Shown here piece by piece: positions 1 through 5,410 of a stretch of DNA of 8,225 bases. The DNA comes from an uncultured Bacteroidales bacterium (GTDB lineage: Bacteria; Bacteroidota; Bacteroidia; Bacteroidales; UBA932). Location: NCBI GenBank assembly GCA_905235615.1, contig CAJOMB010000063.1, positions 1 to 8,225 of the forward strand, in the 5' to 3' direction. The position numbers and the translations under genes were made by a program. Every line of letters starts with the position of its first letter. Position 1 is the first letter of the stretch. The notes under the pieces were generated by a model. That model searched no databases. It saw nothing but the letters and a program-made list of their open reading frames with translations, and had not been told where the DNA came from.

Positions 1-774
1 CTGCATCCGGAGGACTTGGAGAAGCTGCTCACGCCACGCACAAAAATGCTTGCTATCTCTCACATTTCCAACGTGTTAGGCCTGGTTAATCCAGTTAAGG
101 AACTGGTTTTTGTCTGTCACAAGGCCGGCGTGCCGGTTCTGGTGGATGGTGCCCAGGGCGTCGTTCACGCCACCGTGGATGTGCAGGACATGGACTGCGA
201 TTTCTACGTATTCTCCGGCCACAAAATTTATGCGGCAACCGGTACGGGTGTCCTGTATGGGAAACGCCGCTGGTTAGAGGCCATGCCACCCTATATGGGC
301 GGAGGGGAAATGATTGAGACTGTGAACTTTAGCGGTACAACCTACGCTCCCCTTCCCATGAAATTCGAGGCGGGTACGCAGAACTTCAATGCCGCTCCCA
401 CCTGGGTTCCGGCGTTGGATTGTGCCCTGCGTCTGCGGGAGAGCGAAGAAGTTCGGAAGGAACAAGCGGCCATTGTGGCTTTCGTTTACGCGAAACTAAC
501 TGAGGATAAGAGAATTACGCTTTTTGGAAAAGGCTTGGAGCACAAGGTTCCCGTTTTTTCCTTTGCCGTAAGGGGAGCCCACCATGAGGATCTGGCCCTC
601 ATCTTGGACAAGATGGGTATCGCCGTCCGTTCCGGGCAGATGTGCGCGGAGCCGCTGATGGACCGCTTGGGCGTCACGGGTCTCCTGCGGGCCTCTTTTG
701 CGCCCTATAACACGCTTGAAGAGGCCGAATATTTTATAAATGGTTTAGATAAAGCAATAGGAATGTTGATATAG
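1..774 (+). CDS. sufS: Cysteine desulfurase SufS, 3' part (5' end outside window)
   Basis: This is a PLP-dependent class V aminotransferase-fold enzyme that removes sulfur from L-cysteine as an enzyme persulfide and passes it to SufE for Fe-S cluster assembly in the cytoplasm. The frame is open from base 1 and 257 codons are visible, against roughly 400 for the family, so the N-terminal third is missing. An in-frame TTG at 16 is internal and not a start. Visible marks are HISNVLG near the left edge, VDGAQ (the Asp that contacts the PLP ring nitrogen), SGHK with the Schiff-base lysine at 223-225, and RSGQMCAEPLM with the catalytic cysteine at 643-645. The short loop around that cysteine fits SufS (group II) rather than IscS/NifS. 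The next gene is sufE, its usual partner. The TAG stop overlaps the first two bases of a palindromic repeat. Confidence 0.95.
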   Translation: MHPEDLEKLLTPRTKMLAISHISNVLGLVNPVKELVFVCHKAGVPVLVDGAQGVVHATVDVQDMDCDFYVFSGHKIYAATGTGVLYGKRRWLEAMPPYMGGGEMIETVNFSGTTYAPLPMKFEAGTQNFNAAPTWVPALDCALRLRESEEVRKEQAAIVAFVYAKLTEDKRITLFGKGLEHKVPVFSFAVRGAHHEDLALILDKMGIAVRSGQMCAEPLMDRLGVTGLLRASFAPYNTLEEAEYFINGLDKAIGMLI

Positions 775-799
775 ATGCCCGATGAGCTCGGGCATGACA
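773..799 (+). repeat. 27-nt palindromic element, copy 1
   Basis: It begins AGAT and ends ATGACA. The stem is ATGCCCGA (775-782) with TCGGGCAT (788-795), 8 bp, around a 5-nt loop TGAGC. Its first two bases are the last two of the sufS TAG stop. It belongs to the same family as the elements at 806, 1234, 1655 and 2217, judged by length, ends and geometry. It may act as an mRNA 3' hairpin after sufS, but no T-tract follows, so it is not a standard intrinsic terminator. Confidence 0.8.
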
Positions 800-805
800 A
801 CGTGG

Positions 806-832
806 TGTCTTTGCCGGCTTGACCGGCAATCT
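806..832 (-). repeat. 27-nt palindromic element, copy 2 (inverted)
   Basis: On the minus strand it reads from AGATTG (832) to AAGACA (806). The stem is TTGCCGG (811-817) with CCGGCAA (823-829) around a 5-nt loop that reads TCAAG on the minus strand. It faces copy 1 tail to tail, with 6 bp between them (800-805), so the pair forms a larger imperfect palindrome filling most of the sufS-sufE gap. Its tail is AAGACA where the others have ATGACR. Confidence 0.75.
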
Positions 833-845
833 AAATGGATAAAAG

Positions 846-1259
846 ATGAGTTTGGAAGAACGTAAACAGGCGGTGATAGAGGATTTTTCCCTATACGAGG
901 AGTGGTTGGACAAGTACGAGTATTTGATTGAGCTGGGGAAGTCCTTGGAGCCGTTCCCGGAGAAGAAAAAGACGGAAGACCGCCTAATAAAAGGCTGTCA
1001 GTCACGTGTTTGGCTGGATTCGGAGCTTCGCGAGGGGCATCTGTTTTTCACGGCCGACAGCGACGCCGTCATCACCCGCGGCATCATCTCGCTGCTTGTG
1101 GGCGTGTACTCCGGCTGTACGCCCGAGGAGATTGCGGGGGACGATTTTGGCTTTGTTCAGGAAATCGGCCTGAAGGAGAACCTCTCCCCTACCCGGGCCA
1201 ACGGTCTGGTTTCCATGATAGAAAGGATAAAAGAGATGGCCGGTCAGAGCCGGCAATGA
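846..1259 (+). CDS. sufE: SufE, sulfur acceptor for SufS
   Basis: A small cytoplasmic protein that takes the persulfide sulfur from SufS, stimulates its desulfurase activity and passes sulfur to the SufBCD scaffold. The 137-residue length fits the SufE family. The motif IKGCQSRVW places the acceptor cysteine at residue 51, the position known for E. coli SufE. The C-terminal helix region (PTRANGLVSMIERIKEM) is also typical. The ATG at 846 is followed by a normal SufE N-terminus (EERKQAVIEDFSLYEEWLDKYEYLIELG). It follows sufS by 71 bp, a gap filled by two palindromic elements, and precedes the MIP18 gene by 7 bp. The last seven residues (MAGQSRQ) and the TGA stop are encoded by a further copy of the repeat family, so the natural C-terminus appears to have been remodelled by that element. 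Confidence 0.94.
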   Translation: MSLEERKQAVIEDFSLYEEWLDKYEYLIELGKSLEPFPEKKKTEDRLIKGCQSRVWLDSELREGHLFFTADSDAVITRGIISLLVGVYSGCTPEEIAGDDFGFVQEIGLKENLSPTRANGLVSMIERIKEMAGQSRQ

Positions 1260-1261
1260 CG
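1234..1261 (+). repeat. 28-nt palindromic element inside the sufE 3' end
   Basis: It runs from AGATGG to AATGACG. The stem is GCCGG (1239-1243) with CCGGC (1250-1254), with a 6-nt loop TCAGAG, one base longer than the 5-nt loops elsewhere in the family. It encodes the last seven sufE codons, and its AATGAC tail supplies the in-frame TGA. The stem has one mismatch next to its core (G1238 opposite A1255), so it is shorter than the other copies. Confidence 0.7.
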
Positions 1262-1266
1262 AGTTT

Positions 1267-1656
1267 ATGAGCGAAGAGAAGAAAGACATACTCACGGCGG
1301 AGGACGTAAGGGAGCTGCAGCCCCTTTATGCGGCGGTGATATCGGCCTTGAAAGAGGTTTATGATCCGGAAATCCCCGTGAATATATATGATTTGGGGCT
1401 CATTTACGAGCTCACCATCAACAAGGCGCACGAGGTGAGCATCCTCATGACGTTTACGGCGCCCAACTGCCCCATGGCCGATCAGGTGATGATGGAGGTC
1501 CAGCAGGGCGTGGAAGGCGTACCCGGGGTTGCCAAATGCACCATCGAGCTCACGTTTGAGCCTGAATGGGACCGCAGTATGCTGTCCGAAGAGGCGCGGG
1601 TGGAGTTGGGGCTGGACTATGAGGAGGACGATTATGGTAAACTAAATGATGAATAG
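1267..1656 (+). CDS. MIP18/DUF59 family Fe-S assembly protein (SufT-like)
   Basis: A 129-residue protein of the MIP18/DUF59 family, whose members (SufT, PaaD, eukaryotic CIA2) help mature Fe-S proteins. Marks are the helical start, then DPEIPVNIYDLGLIYE at residues 33-48, the family's most conserved block, and TFTAPNCPMAD with Cys68, the conserved cysteine. A second cysteine is at residue 91. The C-terminal tail is acidic (VELGLDYEEDDYG). It starts 7 bp after the sufE stop, which suggests co-transcription and possibly coupled translation, and this order is common in Bacteroidota suf clusters from general knowledge. The TAG stop overlaps the first two bases of a palindromic repeat, as it does in sufS. 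The SufT role is inferred from family and context. Confidence 0.9.
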   Translation: MSEEKKDILTAEDVRELQPLYAAVISALKEVYDPEIPVNIYDLGLIYELTINKAHEVSILMTFTAPNCPMADQVMMEVQQGVEGVPGVAKCTIELTFEPEWDRSMLSEEARVELGLDYEEDDYGKLNDE

Positions 1657-1681
1657 ATTCCCGGTCAGGCCGGGAATGACG
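1655..1681 (+). repeat. 27-nt palindromic element, perfect-stem copy
   Basis: It begins AGATTC and ends ATGACG. The perfect 8-bp stem ATTCCCGG (1657-1664) pairs with CCGGGAAT (1670-1677) around loop TCAGG. The first two bases are the last two of the MIP18 gene's TAG stop. This is the best-formed copy of the family in the window. Confidence 0.82.
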
Positions 1682-1709
1682 GATAAGTAAGCCGGGAATG
1701 ACGGATAAG
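1669..1709 (+). repeat. 19-bp direct repeat extending the palindromic element
   Basis: The 19-bp unit from GCCGGGAATG to ACGGATAAG occurs at 1669-1687 and again, identical, at 1691-1709, separated only by TAA. The first unit is the right half of the palindromic element plus GATAAG, and the second is a copy without the left arm. It ends directly against the preferred folK ATG at 1710. A local tandem duplication of 22 bp explains it. Confidence 0.85.
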
Positions 1710-2192
1710 ATGGAAAGAATTAACGTATATCTGGGCCTGGGCTCCAACCTGGGAGAACGGGAAAAGAACCTCCTGAAGGCGATGAACCTGATGGACGAGT
1801 CCTTCGGGATGCACCCGGAGCGCATTTCCCGTATTGTTGAAACGCCCGCCTGGGGCTTCGAGGGGCCGTCTTTCCTGAATATGTGTGTGCTGTATCGGCT
1901 TCCCCGGAAAGGGACGCCGGAGCAGCAGGGCCTGGAGATTCTGCACCGGGTGAAAGAGATTGAAAAGGCCTTGGGACGCACGGAAGAGGCGCTTTTTGAC
2001 AGCGAGGGAAAGCGGATCTACCAGGACCGGATCATCGACATCGACATCCTTTGTTACGGCGCCCACAGGATTGATTTGCCGGAGCTTACGGTCCCCCACC
2101 CCTTGATTGCCCAACGAGACTTTGTGAAAAAGCCGCTCCTGGAAATTTCCAAGCCGGATATCCGCGAGGCGTTTCCCGAACTGTTTGTTTAA
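1710..2192 (+). CDS. folK: HPPK, 6-hydroxymethyl-dihydropterin pyrophosphokinase
   Basis: This enzyme transfers pyrophosphate from ATP to 6-hydroxymethyl-7,8-dihydropterin in folate synthesis, in the cytoplasm. Marks are YLGLGSNLGERE at the N-terminus, ETPAWGFEGPSFLNM in the pterin-binding region, QDRIIDIDIL carrying the Arg and the Asp pair that binds Mg, and VPHPLIAQRDFVKKPLLEI near the C-terminus. From the ATG at 1710 the protein has 160 residues, close to the usual length (E. coli about 159), and begins MERINVYLGLGSN. An in-frame ATG at 1698 would add MTDK, but it lies inside the repeated unit, so 1710 is preferred. No other folate gene is visible. The gene probably travels with the suf genes only by operon proximity. 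Confidence 0.93.
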   Translation: MERINVYLGLGSNLGEREKNLLKAMNLMDESFGMHPERISRIVETPAWGFEGPSFLNMCVLYRLPRKGTPEQQGLEILHRVKEIEKALGRTEEALFDSEGKRIYQDRIIDIDILCYGAHRIDLPELTVPHPLIAQRDFVKKPLLEISKPDIREAFPELFV

Positions 2193-2196
2193 CCGA

Positions 2197-2243
2197 TCAT
2201 TCTGAACATTTTTTCCTGTCATTCTGAACGAAGTGAAGAATCT
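2197..2243 (-). repeat. Partial plus full copy of a REP-like element with weak stem
   Basis: The full element occupies 2217-2243. Read on the minus strand it begins AGATTC and ends GAATGACA, and it is 27 nt, the same ends and length as the palindromic family. Here the pairing is only the outer ATTCT/AGAAT, with a CTTCG-containing centre. A truncated copy of its tail (TCATTCTGAAC) lies at 2197-2207 and repeats 2219-2229 exactly. Closely similar sequences are, from general experience, common in intergenic regions of many bacterial genomes. Together they fill most of the 68-bp folK-glyQS gap, where no convincing promoter was seen. Confidence 0.7.
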
Positions 2244-2260
2244 ATAAAAATTATTGCTAT

Positions 2261-3799
2261 ATGACACAAGATGAATTATTTAAGGTGCTGGTAGCCCATT
2301 GCAAGGAGTATGGTTTCATATTCCCTTCGAGCGAGATTTACGACGGTCTGGCGGCCGTATATGATTACGGCCAGATGGGCGTTCAGCTCAAGAACAACAT
2401 CAAGAACTACTGGTGGGAGGCCATGACGCGCCTGAACGAGAATATCGTGGGCATCGATTCCGCCATTTTCATGCACCCGCGCATCTGGGAGGCCTCCGGC
2501 CATGTGGGCGCCTTCAACGATCCCCTTATCGACAACAAAGACTCCAAGAAACGCTACAGGGCCGATGTCCTCATCGAGGATTACTTAGGCAAGATTGAGG
2601 AGAAGATTGAAAAAGAGGTGGCCAAGGGCCGCAAGAAGTTCGGTGACGCCTTTGACGAGGCCCAGTTCCGTGCCACCAACCCCAATGTGCTGCGGGAAAA
2701 GGCCAAATATGACGAGGTTCACAACCGCTACGTAGCGGCCGAAAAGGCCAATGATTTTGCCGAATATCGGCAGATTATCATTGACTGCAACATCGTCTGC
2801 CCCATTTCCGGCACCTGCAACTGGACGGAGGTACGTCAGTTCAATCTGATGTTTCAGACCTCCATGGGCAGCACCGCAGAGGGCGCCAACACCATTTATC
2901 TGCGTCCGGAGACCGCCCAGGGCATTTTTGTGAACTATCTGAACGTCCAGAAGACCGGCCGCATGAAGATTCCCTTCGGCATCGCCCAGATTGGCAAGGC
3001 CTTCCGCAACGAGATTGTGGCCCGCCAGTTCATCTTCCGCATGAGGGAGTTCGAGCAGATGGAAATGCAGTTCTTCATCAAGCCCGGCACCGAGCTGGAC
3101 TGGTTCAAAAAATGGAAGGAAACCCGCATGAAATGGCATGTGAACCTGGGTATGGGGGCCAATAACTACCGTTTCCACGACCACGAGAAGCTGGCCCACT
3201 ATGCCAACGCCGCCACGGACATCGAGTTCAACTTCCCCTTCGGCTTCAAGGAGCTGGAGGGCATCCACAGCCGCACCAACTTCGATCTGGGCAACCACCA
3301 GAAGTTCTCCGGCAAGAAGATTGAATACTTTGACCCGGAGGAGAATGTCTCCTACACCCCTTATGTGATTGAAACCTCCATCGGCGTAGATCGCATGTGC
3401 CTGGCCGTGCTGGCCCACTCCTATACCGTGGAGAAGCTGGAAAACGGCGAGGAACGCGTTGTCATGAAGATTCCGGCCCCGCTGGCCCCCATCAAGGTGG
3501 CCGTGATGCCGTTGGTGAAGAAAGACGGCCTGCCGGAACTGGCCCAGAAAGTGGTGGACGAGCTCAAATACGACTTCTCCTACCAGTACGACGAGAAAGA
3601 CTCCATCGGCAAGCGTTATCGCCGCCAGGATGCCATTGGAACGCCTTTCTGCGTTACCGTTGACCACGACAGCCTGAATGACGGCTGCGTAACCGTGAGA
3701 GACCGCGACAACATGACCCAGGAGCGCGTGAAAATCAGCGACCTCCGGGACATGATTGACAAGAAGGTCTCCCTGACCAACCTCCTCCGCAATCTCTAA
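2261..3799 (+). CDS. glyQS: Glycine--tRNA ligase, single-chain dimeric type
   Basis: A class II aminoacyl-tRNA synthetase that charges tRNA-Gly in the cytoplasm. The 512 residues fit the alpha2 type found in Bacteroidota, archaea and eukaryotes, not the alpha2-beta2 GlyQ+GlyS type. Domains in order: an N-terminal catalytic start (FPSSEIYDGLAAVYDYGQMG); a charged helical insertion at about residues 110-170; CPISGTCNWTEVRQFNLMF; RPETAQGIFVNY from residue 215; motif 2 from residue 248 (FRNEIVARQFIFRMREFEQ); motif 3 around 371-378 (ETSIGVDR); and a C-terminal anticodon-binding domain from about residue 408 (APIKVAVMPLVKKDGL through YRRQDAIGTPFCVTVD). Third codon positions are strongly GC-biased and few codons are used, as expected for a highly expressed gene. 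The next gene starts one base after the stop. Confidence 0.97.
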   Translation: MTQDELFKVLVAHCKEYGFIFPSSEIYDGLAAVYDYGQMGVQLKNNIKNYWWEAMTRLNENIVGIDSAIFMHPRIWEASGHVGAFNDPLIDNKDSKKRYRADVLIEDYLGKIEEKIEKEVAKGRKKFGDAFDEAQFRATNPNVLREKAKYDEVHNRYVAAEKANDFAEYRQIIIDCNIVCPISGTCNWTEVRQFNLMFQTSMGSTAEGANTIYLRPETAQGIFVNYLNVQKTGRMKIPFGIAQIGKAFRNEIVARQFIFRMREFEQMEMQFFIKPGTELDWFKKWKETRMKWHVNLGMGANNYRFHDHEKLAHYANAATDIEFNFPFGFKELEGIHSRTNFDLGNHQKFSGKKIEYFDPEENVSYTPYVIETSIGVDRMCLAVLAHSYTVEKLENGEERVVMKIPAPLAPIKVAVMPLVKKDGLPELAQKVVDELKYDFSYQYDEKDSIGKRYRRQDAIGTPFCVTVDHDSLNDGCVTVRDRDNMTQERVKISDLRDMIDKKVSLTNLLRNL

Positions 3800-3800
3800 G

Positions 3801-4367
3801 ATGGGTCCGCTTGTTCTCCTCATTACGGCCATTCTGGCCACTTTGGTGCTGTATTTCTGGGCTCGCAAGGCCCAGTTGGAGAAGCAGCTCTTGGAGGAAA
3901 GGGAGGAGAATGAGCGCATCATGAACATAGCCGAAGACTTGAAGGCTCGCCTGGGTGCCGCATCCAAGCGCCCGGCGGGCCGCAAGTTCGACGCGCTGGA
4001 CCGTCTTTGCGAGCAATACTACATCTACGAAGGGACGGACAACCTCCAGCCTCGCATCCTCAAAGAGGTCAAATCCATCGTGGAAGGCCTCCGGGCCGAT
4101 GAAAACGTCCGCCGACAGTTAGAGCAGGCTCTGAACGAGTCTTGTAACAACGTTGTTATCAAGTTAAAGGCTGATTATCCGAAAATGAAACAAGAAGATT
4201 ACATGCTCTTCCTCTTTGCCGCATCGGGCTTTTCTTCCACCACCATTTCCACCCTTTTGGAGAAAGATAAGCCCTATGTTTACAATCGGCTTTATCGGCT
4301 CAAAGAGCGCTTGAAACAGTCTGATTCCACCCACAAAACCCTCTATCTCACCTGTTTGGAGAGGTAA
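3801..4367 (+). CDS. Membrane-anchored coiled-coil protein with HTH-like C-terminus, no sensor domain
   Basis: The 188 residues consist of one N-terminal membrane segment (about 3-20, LVLLITAILATLVLYFW), then a charged coiled-coil (about 22-52, rich in E, K, Q and L), then a helical domain from about 62 (KFDALDRLCEQYYIYEG). The C-terminus (about 128-172) carries MKQEDYMLFLFAASGFSST and VYNRLYRLKERL, resembling the helix-turn-helix-like end of Bacteroidota proteins built as TPR repeats, membrane helix, coil and output domain. Here the TPR part is absent. The short uncharged N-terminus and the Arg/Lys after the helix suggest the C-terminal domain is cytoplasmic. The ATG at 3801 follows the glyQS TAA by one base, so it is probably translated from the same mRNA. 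Its function is unknown, and a regulatory role is only an inference. Confidence 0.8.
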   Translation: MGPLVLLITAILATLVLYFWARKAQLEKQLLEEREENERIMNIAEDLKARLGAASKRPAGRKFDALDRLCEQYYIYEGTDNLQPRILKEVKSIVEGLRADENVRRQLEQALNESCNNVVIKLKADYPKMKQEDYMLFLFAASGFSSTTISTLLEKDKPYVYNRLYRLKERLKQSDSTHKTLYLTCLER

Positions 4368-4580
4368 GATAAGGGACTTGGTAAACGGCCAAAAAGTAAG
4401 GGTTTTCAACCGGTTTTGCCGCGTTTGCGAGATTTTTATTTTCGACATAATACATAACGCGTTGATTGACACGCGTTTATAAAAATCGGCCTGCGAGATT
4501 GTTTTTCTTCCTTTTTTTGGAGGCTTGAAATATCTTTCCGAACTTTGCATCAGAGAATTTTAACCATTTAATGTTATACC
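4368..4580. other. 213-bp intergenic region with inverted repeats, upstream of tonB
   Basis: No coding sequence was found here. The outer arms GATTTTTAT (4431-4439) and ATAAAAATC (4479-4487) are exact reverse complements. Inside them AACGCGT (4456-4462) pairs with ACGCGTT (4471-4477) around an 8-nt loop. TGCGAGATT occurs directly at 4426-4434 and 4492-4500, flanking the structure. The stretch is more AT-rich than the genes around it and ends in a promoter. The structure could be a terminator-like hairpin for the upstream gene, an operator, or chance. No long T-tract directly follows the inner hairpin. Confidence 0.5.
4516..4547 (+). promoter_or_regulatory. Bacteroidota-type promoter for tonB
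   Basis: A -33 TTTG (4516-4519) is followed after 20 bp by a -7 element GAACTTTG (4540-4547), matching TAnnTTTG at every defined base except the first T. Both elements and the spacing fit the Bacteroidota primary sigma factor consensus. Transcription would start a few bases downstream, giving a leader of about 25-30 nt before the ATG at 4581. Confidence 0.7.
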
Positions 4581-5273
4581 ATGGAAGTAAAGAAATCCCC
4601 CAAAGCCAGCCTTGAGAACAAGCGCCTGCTCTTCACGGAGATTGGTCTTGTAGTTGCTCTGGGCATTGTTTACCTGGCTTTCAACTATTCTTCCAAAGAC
4701 GCCAAGGTGGCCGTCCTTGAGGACACCACCCAGGTTGTGATCGAGGAAGAAATGATTGCCATCCAGAACGAGCTCCCTCCGCCCCCGCCCGAGGCTCCCA
4801 GCATCCCGGTTCTGAGTGACCAGATTGACATTGTGGACGACGACATCAAACTGGATGACGACTTGTTCATGAATCTGGAAGACAACAACCAGGCCTTTGA
4901 AATCCAGGACTACAAGGAAGCCGCCGTTGAGGAAGAGGAAGTGGAAGAAGAAGCCATTCCTTTCCAGCTGGTGGAAAAGAAGCCTTCCTTCCAGGGAGGA
5001 GATGCCAACGAGTTCTCCAAGTGGGTGAATTCCCGTCTGGTTTATCCTGAAATTGCCAAGGAGAACGGTGTGCAGGGTCGTGTCACCCTCCAGTTCACCG
5101 TAGAGGCCGACGGCCGTGTCACCAACGTGCGCGTGCTCCGTGGCGTGGATGAGTCTTTGGACAAGGAAGCTGTCCGCGTGGTTTCCAGCTCCCCCAAGTG
5201 GACGCCCGGACGCCAGCGTGACCGCGCCGTGAAGGTTACTTACACCTTCCCCGTGATCTTCCAGCTGCGCTAA
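4581..5273 (+). CDS. tonB: TonB-family energy transducer
   Basis: An inner-membrane protein that spans the periplasm and transfers proton-motive-force energy to TonB-dependent outer-membrane receptors. Of 230 residues, the first 15 are cytoplasmic and basic, the single anchor is at about 16-36 (LLFTEIGLVVALGIVYLAF), the linker (about 39-136) has a short proline run at 66-70 and is then markedly acidic (DDDIKLDDD, EEEEVEEEA), and the C-terminal TonB domain starts near 137 (FQGGDANEFSKWVN, VYPEIAKENGVQGRVTLQF, and SSPKWTPGRQ near the end). The Gly-Arg-Val repeat strands and YPEIAKENG are family signatures. No exbB or exbD is adjacent. It is a single-gene unit with its own promoter and terminator, followed by an operon that ends in a TonB-dependent receptor, a plausible client. 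The acidic linker differs from the Pro-Lys-rich linker of E. coli TonB. Confidence 0.93.
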   Translation: MEVKKSPKASLENKRLLFTEIGLVVALGIVYLAFNYSSKDAKVAVLEDTTQVVIEEEMIAIQNELPPPPPEAPSIPVLSDQIDIVDDDIKLDDDLFMNLEDNNQAFEIQDYKEAAVEEEEVEEEAIPFQLVEKKPSFQGGDANEFSKWVNSRLVYPEIAKENGVQGRVTLQFTVEADGRVTNVRVLRGVDESLDKEAVRVVSSSPKWTPGRQRDRAVKVTYTFPVIFQLR

Positions 5274-5298
5274 CGCAGCGGTCTGTTTAATCCGCCTG

Positions 5299-5332
5299 AA
5301 GGCCGGTCAGAGTTTTCTGATCGGCCTTTTTT
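5299..5332 (+). terminator. Intrinsic terminator after tonB
   Basis: A 12-bp stem AAGGCCGGTCAG (5299-5310) pairs with CTGATCGGCCTT (5317-5328) with one G-T pair and a 6-nt loop AGTTTT, followed by a run of six T (5327-5332). It ends the tonB transcript and separates it from the operon starting at 5411. Confidence 0.9.
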
Positions 5333-5380
5333 GATGAAAAATCCCCACAAATTGGGATAGTAAAACATGGGGATCGTTTC

Positions 5381-5388
5381 TACCTTTG
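5381..5388 (+). promoter_or_regulatory. -7 element (TACCTTTG) for the ABC/receptor operon
   Basis: An exact match to the Bacteroidota TAnnTTTG -7 element lies 22 bp before the ATG at 5411. No TTTG sits at the expected -33 distance, so the upstream half is weak or the promoter needs an activator. The 10-mer CTTTGCATCA here (5384-5393) is identical to that of the tonB promoter (4543-4552). The transcript leader would be under 20 nt. Confidence 0.6.
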
Positions 5389-5410
5389 CATCACAAATTA
5401 AGCGTGTAGT

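Noticed and set aside
16..18. TTG at 16 as the start of the sufS gene
   Set aside because: The frame is open upstream to base 1 and the N-terminal third of the SufS fold would be missing, so the gene simply begins outside the window.
773..2243. A CRISPR array or insertion sequence as the source of the repeats
   Set aside because: The spacing is irregular, there are no uniform spacers, the copies lie between and inside genes in both orientations, and no transposase or cas gene is present.
2585..3985. A 466-codon open frame on the minus strand over glyQS and the next gene
   Set aside because: It is antisense to a clear glycyl-tRNA synthetase with strong class II motifs. The open frame follows from the narrow codon use of that gene, and its translation shows no recognisable domain.
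5299..5328. The tonB terminator shares GGCCGGTCAGAG with the repeat in sufE (1238-1249)
   Set aside because: The terminator lacks the AGAT and ATGAC ends, its right arm differs, and it ends in a T-run. The shared stretch is short enough for chance between GC-rich hairpins.
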